A stretch of DNA of 64,000 nt from Agromyces hippuratus (GCF_013410355.1 NZ_JACCFI010000001.1:1240001-1304000), one strand, 5' to 3'. Numbered from the stretch's first letter, positions 50,129 to 58,387 are shown. Notes: a model not told the origin generated them from the sequence alone. Numbers and translations are program-made.

Positions 50129-50660
50129 CTTTCCGCCGCCGCTGCATGACGGCGGCTCTGAACGCCTGCTGCGCCCGTTGGTAGTGCTCCTGAGTCGCTA
50201 GCGCCTTCCCGGTGTTGCCGGCCAGTACAGCGCCCACATGCGCTCGATAAGCCTTCGAATACTCCTCGCGGATGGCGTCATAGTCAGACGACGCCTCAAC
50301 CGATACCCCCTAGCCGCGATTGGCGTCCAACCACTCAGCTTCCGCCTCAGCGAAGATCCGTTCCCGCTCACCCACAGGGGCACCAGAGCCGATGTAAGCC
50401 CGCCATTTCACCCGACCCGGAACCCCGCTCGGTAACCTCCCGAACAGGCCGCGGAACAGGCTCCCAACGCGCCACCAGCCGGCCGTCCTTTGACGCTCAC
50501 GGTCCCACCGCGCAGAAGCAGCACGCGACTTCACCGCCGAAACATCTGACCCGGCCCCCATGCCCTCATCGGGCATTCGAAGCAACGTCAGGATCTTCGC
50601 CAAGCCCTGACGTTGCTGCCGCAACTCCGCAAAGATCGGGTTCAGCCGCTGCTGACCCGG
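50129..50660 (-). pseudogene. Phage terminase small-subunit remnant and degenerate phage-like frame
   Basis: From 50660 the minus strand reads GQQRLNPIFAELRQQRQGL ... LLRMPDEGMG ... SRAASARWDRERQ, the pattern of the C-terminal end of actinophage terminase small subunits. It has no start of its own: it is joined directly to the cut tadA frame, in a different phase. The frame stops at 50310 after EAEAEWLDANRG. The same phase continues beyond the stop with protein-like sequence (YDAIREEYSKAYRAHVGAVL ... KALATQEHYQRAQQAFRAAV) but no usual start codon. I read this as decayed prophage DNA at the right edge of the island. Confidence 0.6.
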
Positions 50661-50862
50661 TGATCGACGCGACGACCTCGCGCGTCGCGGCGAGTTCGTC
50701 ACCGAGCTGGGCGTGCGCCCCCGAGAGCGCGCGCTCGCTGTAGCGCCGCACCCCTTCGTGGGCGTACCGGGCGGCCGCCGAGTCGTCGCGCGCGAGATCG
50801 ACGCCGTCGCGCAGCACCCGCGTGCGCACCCGGTCGGCGATGGTGCGCACGGGATCGGTCAT
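50656..50862 (-). pseudogene. tadA: 5' fragment of tadA (Flp pilus assembly ATPase)
   Basis: The first ~69 codons from ATG 50862 (in-frame ATG at 50874 also possible): TDPVRTIADRVRTRVLRDGV ... YAHEGVRRYSERAL ... ATREVVASITG. This matches the N-terminal helical region of actinobacterial TadA/CpaF ATPases. The expected continuation (the GYGPLQ-type segment, Walker A and B) is missing; after codon 69 the frame enters phage-like DNA. The pilus motor should therefore be non-functional. Confidence 0.72.
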
Positions 50863-50895
50863 GCGCACCATCATGCGATGCAGCGGATGCCTCGC

Positions 50896-50912
50896 TCCGA
50901 AGTTATCCACAA
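50896..50912 (-). promoter_or_regulatory. Shared 17-base motif upstream of tadA
   Basis: tccgaagttatccacaa, identical to 61856-61872 upstream of the cpaB-like gene; a third variant lies at 62842-62859. It contains a DnaA-box-like TTATCCACA. On the minus strand it reads TTGTGGATAACTTCGGA and ends about 34 bases before the tadA ATG. Confidence 0.55.
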
Positions 50913-51014
50913 GCCCGCGAGCGCGGCCACGGCACACCGGCCACCAGGCAGCTGCGCCTGCACCGTCACCGACAACCTGCTCAGTAGAATCGGCTCACTC
51001 GAAGCGGAGGCAGC

Positions 51015-52292
51015 ATGAGCATTTCACTCGACACGGACGTCGCGCGAGCGGCCATCGCCAAGCGCGACCTCGTCGTCGACCTGGCCAGGGTCTTCTGCGT
51101 CCTGCTCGTGGTGGTGATCCACCTGCTCATGATCGGCGTCGGCATGGGAGTCGACGGGGCGATCATCACGTCTCGCCCGCTCGAGGCCCAGCCGTGGTTC
51201 GCCGCCGCGACCTGGGCGGGGCAGATCATGCCGCTGTTCTTCGCGCTCGGCGGGTTCACCGCCCTCACGGCATGGCGCAGCCTCGAGCGGCGCGGCGGCG
51301 ACCAGGTCGACTTCGTGCGGGGCCGCGTGCTGCGGCTCGCCCGCCCGGCGCTGCCGCTCTTCCTCTTCTTCTCGGTCGCCCTCGGCGCCGCGACCCTCGC
51401 CGGAGTCGATGCCGCCCTGCTCGACACGGTCGCCACGGGGGTCGGCAGCCCCCTCTGGTTCCTCGGCGCGTTCCTGCTCGCGCAGTCGTTCGCCCCGACG
51501 ATGGTGCGACTGCACGAGATCGCTCCCACCCGAACCATGATCGTGCTCTTCACGGGTGCGGTGCTGGTCGACGGTGTGCGCAGCGCCACCGGCATCGTCG
51601 AGATCGGGCTCGTGAACCTCGTCTTCGTCTGGTTCTTCGTGCAGCAACTCGGGTTCTGGTACTCCGACGGATGGTTCAGGGCGCGCCGCCCCGTGCAGCT
51701 GCTCGGGTTCGTCGTGCTCGCCTTCGTGGCGCTCGGCGGTCTCGTGGCAGCGGGCTGGTACTCCCCCGACATGCTCGTCAACCTCAACCCGCCGACCGTG
51801 CCGCTTGCGCTCCTCGGCGTCGCACAGGTGAGCCTGCTCACCCTCGTGCACCGCCCGCTCGCCGCCCTGATGCGAGGCAAGCGCGTGCAGGCGGGCGTCT
51901 TCTTCCTCGGAGCCCGTGCGATGACGATCTACCTCTGGCACCTGCCGGTGATCATCGCCGTGGCCGGCATCGCCCTGCTCGTTCCGCCCCTGTCGCCTGC
52001 CCCGGGCAGCGTGGCCTGGTGGATGACGCGACTGTTCGTGTTCGTCGTCGTGCTCGCCCTCGTGCTGCTCGTCTCGATGCCGCTCTCGCGGTTCGAGACC
52101 GCATCGACGGCCATCCCCGAGGGCCTCCGGCGTCCGGATGCCGCGGCGACGTGGACGGCGATGGCGCTCACCCTGCTCCCGGCGTTCGCCGTCATGCAGT
52201 TCTTCCTCGACCTGCCGATCGCCCTGATGGGCGCGGTTTCGCTCGCGATCGCCCTCTGGCTGCTCCGAAGCCGGCGCCCGCAGAACGCCTAG
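51015..52292 (+). CDS. Acyltransferase_3-family membrane protein
   Basis: 425 residues and about ten helices. The N-terminus reads RDLVVDLARVFCVLLVVVIH, with the His at the end of helix 1 typical of OafA-like acyltransferases, and MPLFFALGGFTAL follows. AMTIYLWHLP near the end is another family mark. Such proteins O-acylate surface polysaccharides or lipids; the substrate is unknown. Confidence 0.87.
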   Translation: MSISLDTDVARAAIAKRDLVVDLARVFCVLLVVVIHLLMIGVGMGVDGAIITSRPLEAQPWFAAATWAGQIMPLFFALGGFTALTAWRSLERRGGDQVDFVRGRVLRLARPALPLFLFFSVALGAATLAGVDAALLDTVATGVGSPLWFLGAFLLAQSFAPTMVRLHEIAPTRTMIVLFTGAVLVDGVRSATGIVEIGLVNLVFVWFFVQQLGFWYSDGWFRARRPVQLLGFVVLAFVALGGLVAAGWYSPDMLVNLNPPTVPLALLGVAQVSLLTLVHRPLAALMRGKRVQAGVFFLGARAMTIYLWHLPVIIAVAGIALLVPPLSPAPGSVAWWMTRLFVFVVVLALVLLVSMPLSRFETASTAIPEGLRRPDAAATWTAMALTLLPAFAVMQFFLDLPIALMGAVSLAIALWLLRSRRPQNA

Positions 52293-52307
52293 ACTGATCG
52301 GGCACTC

Positions 52308-52389
52308 GCGGGAGTGGTGAAATCGGCAGACACGCAGGATTTAGGTTCCTGTGCCTTCGGGCGTGTGGGTTCAAGTCCCACCTTCCGCA
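52308..52389 (+). tRNA. tRNA-Leu (anticodon TAG)
   Basis: 82 bases with acceptor GCGGGAG/CTTCCGC, anticodon stem CAGGA/TCCTG around loop TTTAGGT, a long variable arm (GCCTTCGGGC) typical of class II tRNAs, and T arm GTGGG-TTCAAGT-CCCAC. CCA is not encoded. Confidence 0.97.
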
Positions 52390-52467
52390 CGCGGTGGCGC
52401 GAAATCCTGCCGAAGCGTCGGCCGTCGCGCTAGCGTCGAAGCACAGACGTTTCAGGAGGAACACATC

Positions 52468-52617
52468 ATGACCGATTTCGTTGACCCGCTCGAAGAGCCG
52501 CTGAGCCTCGACCGCGACCCCAACCGCCCCGGGTCGCTCGACCCCGACATCAACGAGGAATGGGTCGAGTACGACGCCGACGGCAACGAGATCAAGAAGG
52601 ACGACACCTCGGCCTGA
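52468..52617 (+). CDS. Small acidic protein
   Basis: 49 residues (MTDFVDPLEEPLSL ...), preceded by the strong site AGGAGGA. Very acidic, rich in Asp/Glu/Pro, likely unstructured. The strong ribosome-binding site and following terminator make it a convincing gene; its function is unknown. Confidence 0.75.
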   Translation: MTDFVDPLEEPLSLDRDPNRPGSLDPDINEEWVEYDADGNEIKKDDTSA

Positions 52618-52631
52618 GCGGTCGAGGAGAC

Positions 52632-52664
52632 GGCTGAGCGGTCAGCGACGCTGACCGCTCAGCC
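52632..52664. terminator. Bidirectional terminator
   Basis: A perfect 15-base stem ggctgagcggtcagc / gctgaccgctcagcc with a 3-base loop between convergent genes. Confidence 0.85.
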
Positions 52665-52688
52665 GAAGCCAGAGGCAGAGCCGAACGA

Positions 52689-53555
52689 TCAGACCGACGG
52701 CGGCCCCGCCGCGATGCGCGCCCGCGCAGACGCCTCGATGCGTTCGGCGGGCACCGACCAGTCGGACTCGAGCCACCATGTCGCACCCGCCTCGGCCCAC
52801 GGCTGCACGATGGCGGCGTCGGCCGCGGCATCCGTGCCGGTGGTCGTGCCTTCTTGGATCACGTCGAACGGCCGCTCAGCGAGCCCGAGTCGCCCGCGCT
52901 CCTCACGGATCCAGGCGATCGCCTCGGCTGCGATCTCGGGGGTGAAGAGGCGTGCCTGCTCGTCGGCGCTCTCGGGAGAGTTGCCCGGGGGCGCATAGTT
53001 GGGGATCCACCCGTCGTACCGGGCGACTCGGCGCATCGACTTCATGCGCGGCCAGAGGCCCACGACCCACGTCGGGATGCGGGGCTCCTGCACGATCGCG
53101 GGCGGCAGCATCGAGTCGGTGCGCTTGGCCCGGTAGTGCTGCCCCTCGAACTCGAACGGCTCGGCCCGCCACAGCTGCTGCATGAGCTCGAGCGACTCAT
53201 CGAGCAACTCGGCGCGGTGCTTTCGCCCGGGGTCGTCTTCGAAGGTCCAGAAGCGCGGCTCTGCCTCGGAGACGCCGAGCCCCGCCGAGAGGATGACCCG
53301 GCCGCCCGAGAGCCGGTCGACCGTCATGGTCTGCCCGGCGAGCTCCCACGGTCGTCGGCGCGGCACCGGCGTCAACATCGTGCCCAGCTTGATGCGGTCG
53401 GTGACCATCGCGGCGGCCGCGAGCGTCGCCCACGGATCGGTCGCCCAGATGCCCTCCCAGACGAAGAACCCGTGCCAGCCGGATGCCTCGGCGAGCCCCG
53501 CCAGCTCGACCGCGACGCGCGGATCACTGCCCGTGTAGATGAATCCGTATCGCAT
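52689..53555 (-). CDS. LLM-class flavin/F420-dependent oxidoreductase
   Basis: 288 residues from ATG 53555 (MRYGFIYTGSDPRVAVEL). A luciferase-like barrel with GWHGFFVWEGIWATDPW, the block DRLSGGRVILSAGLGVSEAE and TWVVGLWPRMKSMRRVARYDGW. Substrate unknown. A longer start (53585) exists but lies in the divergent promoter region of the haem oxygenase gene. Confidence 0.87.
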   Translation of the reverse strand: MRYGFIYTGSDPRVAVELAGLAEASGWHGFFVWEGIWATDPWATLAAAAMVTDRIKLGTMLTPVPRRRPWELAGQTMTVDRLSGGRVILSAGLGVSEAEPRFWTFEDDPGRKHRAELLDESLELMQQLWRAEPFEFEGQHYRAKRTDSMLPPAIVQEPRIPTWVVGLWPRMKSMRRVARYDGWIPNYAPPGNSPESADEQARLFTPEIAAEAIAWIREERGRLGLAERPFDVIQEGTTTGTDAAADAAIVQPWAEAGATWWLESDWSVPAERIEASARARIAAGPPSV

Positions 53556-53636
53556 TCGGCCGAATCTACGGCGACCCACCGACATCCGTTCGCGTCCTCA
53601 TGCGACGAACGCCGAGCGCCGTTCAGTTTCGCCCGC

Positions 53637-53662
53637 TAGAATGTAAGGTAAACCTAACCTCA
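53637..53662 (+). promoter_or_regulatory. Iron-box promoter of the haem oxygenase gene
   Basis: TAGAAT at 53637-53642 fits a -10 box. taaggtaaacctaacctca at 53644-53662 matches 14 of 19 positions of the DtxR/IdeR consensus. The repressor would cover the transcription start when iron is plentiful. Confidence 0.75.
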
Positions 53663-53676
53663 TCGAAGGGTCGCCC

Positions 53677-54330
53677 ATGACGATCGCCCCCACTGCCCCG
53701 GCCCGCACCGACGCCGAGCCCCTCGACGTCGCTGCCCTCGTGCGCGCGGCCTCCGCCGACGACCACAAGGCCGCCGAGTCCCGCGGCTACATCGTGCAGC
53801 TCATGGGCGGCGAGCTCTCGCTCGATGAGTACACGCGCTACCTCGCCCAGTTCGGCTGGGTCTACGAGGCGCTCGAAGAGCGCGGCAGCCGCGACGGCGA
53901 CCCGGCGGTCTTCGACCCCGAACTCGCCCGCATGGCCGCGATCGAAGCCGACCTCGCCGCGCTCGGTGCCGCCGACTGGCGCACCTCGCACCCGGCACTG
54001 CCTGCCACGGTCGAATACGCCGCCCACCTGCGGTCGGTCTCCGGCGACGACGTGCGCTACCTCGCGCACCACTACACGCGCTACCTCGGCGACCTCTCGG
54101 GCGGCCAGGCCATCGCCCGGCTCGTGGCACGTCACTACGGCGCCACCCCCGAGCAGCTCAGCTTCTACCGCTTCGACATCGCCGAAGACGGGGTCGTCCG
54201 CTACAAGCGCGGCTACCGCGAGGCGATGAACGCCCTCGCACTCGCCCCCGAGCAGGTCGACGTGCTCATCGCCGAGGTGCGCACCTCGTTCCGCATGAAC
54301 AGCGCGATCTTCGAGGCGCTCTCCGCCTGA
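53677..54330 (+). CDS. hmuO: Biliverdin-producing haem oxygenase
   Basis: 217 residues. The proximal haem-ligand region is read as DDHKAAESRGYIVQLMGGEL (His at about 31), and the distal helix as YTRYLGDLSGGQAIARLV, the LGDLSGGQ motif of haem oxygenases. The enzyme opens haem to biliverdin, CO and Fe2+, supplying iron. The iron-box upstream fits derepression under iron starvation. No haem-uptake genes are adjacent. Confidence 0.93.
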   Translation: MTIAPTAPARTDAEPLDVAALVRAASADDHKAAESRGYIVQLMGGELSLDEYTRYLAQFGWVYEALEERGSRDGDPAVFDPELARMAAIEADLAALGAADWRTSHPALPATVEYAAHLRSVSGDDVRYLAHHYTRYLGDLSGGQAIARLVARHYGATPEQLSFYRFDIAEDGVVRYKRGYREAMNALALAPEQVDVLIAEVRTSFRMNSAIFEALSA

Positions 54331-54360
54331 ACTCGGCCGGTCGCTTCGGCCGGCGCTCCT

Positions 54361-54396
54361 GACGCCCGGCTCACCCGATGGGGTGAGCCGGGCGTC
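54361..54396 (+). terminator. Terminator after haem oxygenase
   Basis: A perfect 16-base stem gacgcccggctcaccc / gggtgagccgggcgtc with loop gatg. Confidence 0.85.
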
Positions 54397-54505
54397 ATAC
54401 TCCAGTCGGATGCCGCTCGAGAACGCCCTCGGTAGACTGCAACGAAACCACGCCGCCTGCTGACCCGGCAATCGCCGTGTCTCGACGACGACAGGAGCTC
54501 CCGCA

Positions 54506-55249
54506 GTGATCCACACCTCGCTCATCCCGTGGCTCGACCCCGAGACGATCATCTCGGGCGCCGGTCCCTGGGCGCTCGTCGTCGTCTGCGCGATCGTGTT
54601 CGCCGAGACCGGTCTGCTGGTCGGATTCCTGCTGCCCGGCGACACCCTGCTCGTGATCTCGGGTCTGCTCACCCACACCTCCCTCGTCTTCGGGGTCGAC
54701 ATCTGGTGGGTGTGCCTCGCCATCGGCATCGCCGCGTTCATCGGCGGCGAGGTGGGCTATCTCATCGGCCACAAGTTCGGCCCGCGCGTCTTCGAACGCA
54801 AGGAATCGGGCCTGTTCAGCGTCAGGAACGTCGAACGCACGAACGCGTTCTTCGAGCGCTTCGGCGCCCTCGCGATCATCCTCGCCCGCTTCGTTCCGAT
54901 CGTGCGCACCTTCGCCCCGGTCGCCGCCGGCGTCGGGCACATGAACTACAAGAAGTACACGCTCTACAACCTCGTCGGCGCACTGATCTGGGGCGCGGGG
55001 CTCACCTACTTCGGCTACCTCATCGGCTACATCCCGCCGATCGCCGAGTTCGTGCAGGAGTACATCGACATCATCCTCATCGGTGCCGTCGTGCTCACGC
55101 TCATCCCGACCCTGTGGCACTACTTCTCCTCGGCCCGCAAGGCGAAGCGCGCGGCCGAAGCCGGAGAAGACGTCATCACCGATGAAGACGAGGCCGCGCA
55201 GCTCGTGCTCGACCCCGAGGTCTTCGAGCGCGGCCCCGAAGAGCAGTAG
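54506..55249 (+). CDS. DedA-family membrane protein
   Basis: 247 residues from GTG 54506 with AGGAG upstream. It has the SNARE-assoc (VTT) domain signatures FAETGLLVGFLLPGDTLL, GYLIGHKFGPRVF and FARFVPIVRTFAPVAAG (the last as ILARFVPIVRTFAPVAAG). DedA proteins are linked to lipid flipping and envelope homeostasis. The C-terminal ~35 residues form an acidic cytoplasmic tail. Confidence 0.93.
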   Translation: MIHTSLIPWLDPETIISGAGPWALVVVCAIVFAETGLLVGFLLPGDTLLVISGLLTHTSLVFGVDIWWVCLAIGIAAFIGGEVGYLIGHKFGPRVFERKESGLFSVRNVERTNAFFERFGALAIILARFVPIVRTFAPVAAGVGHMNYKKYTLYNLVGALIWGAGLTYFGYLIGYIPPIAEFVQEYIDIILIGAVVLTLIPTLWHYFSSARKAKRAAEAGEDVITDEDEAAQLVLDPEVFERGPEEQ

Positions 55250-55265
55250 AGCCGGCTGCGAGGCC

Positions 55266-55292
55266 AGTCGCAGCATCACGGATGCTGCGACT
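55266..55292. terminator. Bidirectional terminator, DedA / CDF
   Basis: An 11-base stem agtcgcagcat / atgctgcgact with a 5-base loop, overlapping the stop region of the CDF gene. Confidence 0.7.
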
Positions 55293-56196
55293 GCTCCTGT
55301 TCCGCCCGGCCCGCCGGCTCGAGCTGGAACGTCGAGTGCTCGACGTCGAAGTGTTCGCTGAGGCATCCGCCGAGCTCGTCGAGCAGTTCGCCCGTGCGCC
55401 CGGAGGCGAACACCTCGGGCTCGACCTCGACGTGCGCACTGAACACGTGCGAGCCCGACGTGATCGCCCACACGTGCACATCGTGCACCGCGACGACGCC
55501 CTCGGTGCGCAGGATGTGCGCCCGGATCTCGGCGACGTCGGTGTCTTTGGGCGCCGACTCGAACAGCACTCGCGCGACGTCGCGAAGCAACGAGAGTGCT
55601 CGCGGCACGATGAGCGCGGCGATCAGGAGCGACGCGATCGGGTCGGCGGCGTCCCAGCCCGTGAAGACGATCACGAGTGCCGCCGCGATGACCAGAGCGG
55701 AGCCGATCAGGTCGCCGAGCACCTCGAGGTACGCACCGCGCAGGTTGATCGAGTCCTTCGCCCCGCCGCGCAGCACGAGCATCGCCGCGATGTTCGCCAC
55801 AAGGCCGATGGCGGCAACGACGAGCATCGGCACGCCCTGCACCTCGTGGGCCTCGCCTTCTGCCCCGCTCACGAGTCGGCCGACGGCGCCGATCGCGACC
55901 GAGACCGCGACGACGACGAGGATCACGCCGTTCACGAGCGCCCCGAAGACCTCGGCTCGCCGGTACCCGTAGGTCTGTCGGTCGGTCGCCGGCCGAGCCG
56001 CGACGAAGGCGGCGACGAGGGCGACGACGAGACCGATGAGGTCGCTCGCCATGTGTCCCGCATCGGCGAGCAGGGCCAGTGAACCGCTGAAGGCGGCACC
56101 GATCACCTGCACGATGAGGAAGGCGCCGATGATCGCGATGGCGATCCAGAGTCTGGTGCGGTTCGCGGTCGCTGCGTGGTCGTGATCGTGTGCCAT
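55276..56196 (-). CDS. Cation diffusion facilitator (zinc/cobalt exporter)
   Basis: 306 residues. A His/Asp-rich N-terminus (MAHDHDHAATA), six membrane helices with the zinc-site motif LLADAGHMASD in helix 2 and the matching LEVLGDLIGSALV in helix 5, then a cytoplasmic ferredoxin-like domain (VHDVHVWAITSGSHVFSAHVE). This is the CzcD/ZitB layout; it exports Zn2+ or similar by proton antiport. Confidence 0.93.
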   Translation of the reverse strand: MAHDHDHAATANRTRLWIAIAIIGAFLIVQVIGAAFSGSLALLADAGHMASDLIGLVVALVAAFVAARPATDRQTYGYRRAEVFGALVNGVILVVVAVSVAIGAVGRLVSGAEGEAHEVQGVPMLVVAAIGLVANIAAMLVLRGGAKDSINLRGAYLEVLGDLIGSALVIAAALVIVFTGWDAADPIASLLIAALIVPRALSLLRDVARVLFESAPKDTDVAEIRAHILRTEGVVAVHDVHVWAITSGSHVFSAHVEVEPEVFASGRTGELLDELGGCLSEHFDVEHSTFQLEPAGRAEQEQSQHP

Positions 56197-56290
56197 GTCT
56201 CGTCCAGCGTAGGCCGGGAATCGGCGATCGGCCGTAGATAGGAATGAGTCGCGTTCTCAGCCGTGCGCCCGGCCGTGCAGCCCGGCGCGA

Positions 56291-56318
56291 CGGCCCGGCC
56301 GGGACACCGGCCGGGCCG
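56291..56318 (-). terminator. Terminator after the epimerase gene
   Basis: A perfect 12-base stem cggcccggccgg / ccggccgggccg with a 4-base loop, 14 bases past the epimerase stop. Confidence 0.75.
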
Positions 56319-56331
56319 CTTCGGCGTCGAC

Positions 56332-57267
56332 TCAGCCGAGCCCCGTGCGGAACCCCTCCCGCCAGCTCGGCCAGGTCGGAGTCCATCCGAGTTCGCGCTT
56401 CGCCTTCGCATTCGAGGCGCCGCGCGCCTTCGTCATCATCGAGACGCCGTGCTCGCCGATGAGCGGCTTCGCGACCCATGCCGGCACGTGCATCGGCGGC
56501 TTCGCACCGATCGCCTCGGCGAGAGCCGGCAGCCACTCGGAGACCGGGGCCGGCTCGTCGTCGACGATGTTGTAGACGCCGGCATCGCCCCGAAGCACCG
56601 CGGCAGCGGTCGCGGATGCCGCGTCGTCGATGTGGCAGAACGAGGTGATCCCCGTGCCCCCTCCCACGAGTGGGAGCTTGCCCGCCTCGAGCATCGTCAC
56701 CATCTCCCCGCCGCGTCCGAGCGCCTGCCCGGGGCCGTACAGCGCCCCGTAGCGCAGCGCGAGTCCGCCGGCACCGGTCGTCGCCTCCTCGACGTAGCGG
56801 ATCGCGGCGAGCGACTCCGTCGAGGCGGTCGTCGGAGTGGGGTCGAGCGGATCCTCCTCGGTCTTCACCGCACCACCGGTGCGTTCGTACGGCCAGCCGG
56901 CGTAGCTCTGCGCGATGAAGCGCACGCCGCCCACTTCGGCACCCGCAGCCAGCAGGTGATCGGTGCCCCGCGTCCGCAGTTCGTTCGTCGTCGCGAAGGT
57001 GCGATCGAAGTGCTTGAGGTCCGAGACGCCTCCCCCGAGCGCCGTCAGCTCGTGCACGATCACGTCGGGCCGGGCCGCGAGCACGGCAGAGCGCACGGAT
57101 GCCGCGTCGAGCCCGTCCATCACGAGACCGTGCGCCCCGGTCGCATCGATCGCGGCCACCCGCTCCGGCCTGGCCGTCGTGCCGAACACCTCATGACCGT
57201 CGGCCAGCAGCAGTGGCACGAGCTTCGTTCCGATGGCGCCCGTGGCGCCGGCGATGAGTACGCGCAT
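56332..57267 (-). CDS. NAD(P)-dependent epimerase/reductase, ECF41-linked
   Basis: 311 residues from ATG 57267. Rossmann motif VLIAGATGAIGTKL, later SYAGWPYE with the active-site-type Tyr and ALRYGALYGPGQ. An atypical short-chain/epimerase family protein. It is divergent from an ECF41 sigma gene and has an ECF41-type promoter, matching the known link between this sigma family and 'COE' proteins (carboxymuconolactone decarboxylases, oxidoreductases, epimerases). Substrate unknown. Confidence 0.9.
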   Translation of the reverse strand: MRVLIAGATGAIGTKLVPLLLADGHEVFGTTARPERVAAIDATGAHGLVMDGLDAASVRSAVLAARPDVIVHELTALGGGVSDLKHFDRTFATTNELRTRGTDHLLAAGAEVGGVRFIAQSYAGWPYERTGGAVKTEEDPLDPTPTTASTESLAAIRYVEEATTGAGGLALRYGALYGPGQALGRGGEMVTMLEAGKLPLVGGGTGITSFCHIDDAASATAAAVLRGDAGVYNIVDDEPAPVSEWLPALAEAIGAKPPMHVPAWVAKPLIGEHGVSMMTKARGASNAKAKRELGWTPTWPSWREGFRTGLG

Positions 57268-57295
57268 CTCCGTCTTCCTCTCTCTCACCACCTCC

Positions 57296-57322
57296 GACGA
57301 GGATGCCGCCCCATCTGTGACA
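57296..57322 (-). promoter_or_regulatory. ECF41-type promoter of the epimerase gene
   Basis: On the minus strand TGTCACA (57322-57316), a 16-base spacer and CGTC (57299-57296): the described ECF41 consensus in both boxes and spacing. A purine-rich ribosome-binding site (GAGGAAGACGGAG) follows before the ATG. Confidence 0.85.
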
Positions 57323-57385
57323 GCCATCTGCGAAACCGCATCCGTCGCGCTGCGACCGCGACGTCAGCTGTGCCATCCTCGAGGA

Positions 57386-58303
57386 ATGGCGATCACCGGC
57401 GAGACGCAGGAGGCCCTTCGACCCCTCATGTTCTCCATTGCCTATCGCATGCTCGGCAGCGTGGCCGACGCGGAGGACGTCGTGCAGGACGCCTACCTGC
57501 GCCTGCACGAGCAGGAGATCGCGGGCGAGGAGATCCGCAATCCCGATGCCTTCGCCGTCACGGTCACGACGAGGCTCGCCATCGACGTGCTGCGCTCGGC
57601 ACGGCGCAACCGCGAGGTCTACGTCGGCCCCTGGATGCCGGAGCCGCTGCCCGACGACGACGCCGATCCGGCGCATCGCATCGAGCGCGACGAGACGCTC
57701 TCGTTCGCCTTCCTCGCCGTGCTCGAACGACTCGGCCCCGTGGAGCGGGCCGTGTTCCTGTTGCGAGAGGTGTTCGCGTACGACTACCGCGACATCGCCG
57801 AGGTCGTCGATCGCGAGGAGGCGGCGTGCCGCCAGATCCTGCACCGGGCGAAGGCCAGGGTCGCCGAGCGACGGCCCCGATTCGACGGCATCGACGAACG
57901 CGACTCCGCACTCGCCGACGCGTTCTTCGCCGCGCTCCAGGCGGGCGACGTCGACGGTCTCATCGACCGGCTCGCCGACGACGTGGTGTTCTACGGTGAC
58001 GGCGGCGGCAGGGCGCCCGCCATCCAGCACCCCGTGCACGGCGCGGTCGCCGTGGCGCGATTCCTCGCCGGACTCGTTCGACGCGGGTCACAGGTCGGTG
58101 TGCGGTTCGAGCTGCGTCCGGTCAACGGCGGCCCCGCACTGTGGGTTCGCGGTCCCGACGGCGCGCTGCTGAGCGTGCTCATGGTGGAGTTCGCGGATGG
58201 CACGGCGCAGGTCATCGCGAACCAGCTGAACCCCGAGAAGCTCGCCCATCTCGGGCCGGTCGGCGACCTGTACGCACTCTTCGGCGGCCGCGCGGAGGCC
58301 TGA
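57386..58303 (+). CDS. ECF41-family RNA polymerase sigma factor with SnoaL-like tail
   Basis: 305 residues. Sigma-2 (LMFSIAYRMLGSVADAEDVVQD) and sigma-4 (VFLLREVFAYDYRDIAEVV) are followed by a ~100-residue SnoaL-like domain. That domain has the DGGGR and NPEKL motifs known from ECF41 proteins, where it modulates activity in place of a separate anti-sigma factor. GAGGA precedes the ATG. It should transcribe the divergent epimerase gene. Confidence 0.93.
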   Translation: MAITGETQEALRPLMFSIAYRMLGSVADAEDVVQDAYLRLHEQEIAGEEIRNPDAFAVTVTTRLAIDVLRSARRNREVYVGPWMPEPLPDDDADPAHRIERDETLSFAFLAVLERLGPVERAVFLLREVFAYDYRDIAEVVDREEAACRQILHRAKARVAERRPRFDGIDERDSALADAFFAALQAGDVDGLIDRLADDVVFYGDGGGRAPAIQHPVHGAVAVARFLAGLVRRGSQVGVRFELRPVNGGPALWVRGPDGALLSVLMVEFADGTAQVIANQLNPEKLAHLGPVGDLYALFGGRAEA

Positions 58304-58387
58304 AGCGGCACCGGCTCGGCTGGTTCCGACCTGCGGGGCGAGACGGGCACGGCGGCCCGCGGCATCCGCTCGATCAGGCAGGGGCGA

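Larger units (their letters stand above)
42097..50655. mobile_element. Accessory island replacing the middle of a tad pilus operon
   Basis: About 8.5 kb bounded by two broken pilus genes in the same orientation. Inside, third-position GC bias is visibly weaker, genes are short and on mixed strands, and contents include a TIR protein, an Abi_2 protein, two other proteins with HEPN-like motifs, lipoproteins, a DUF2510 protein and a terminase small-subunit remnant at the right edge. I found no integrase, transposase, att repeats or flanking tRNA, so the means of insertion is unknown. Edges are given to within about 10 bases. Confidence 0.75.

Noticed and set aside
42097..50655. att direct repeats or terminal inverted repeats at the island ends
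   Set aside because: I compared the sequences around 42.1 and 50.66 kb by eye and found no shared stretch longer than a few bases. An alignment program might still find imperfect repeats.
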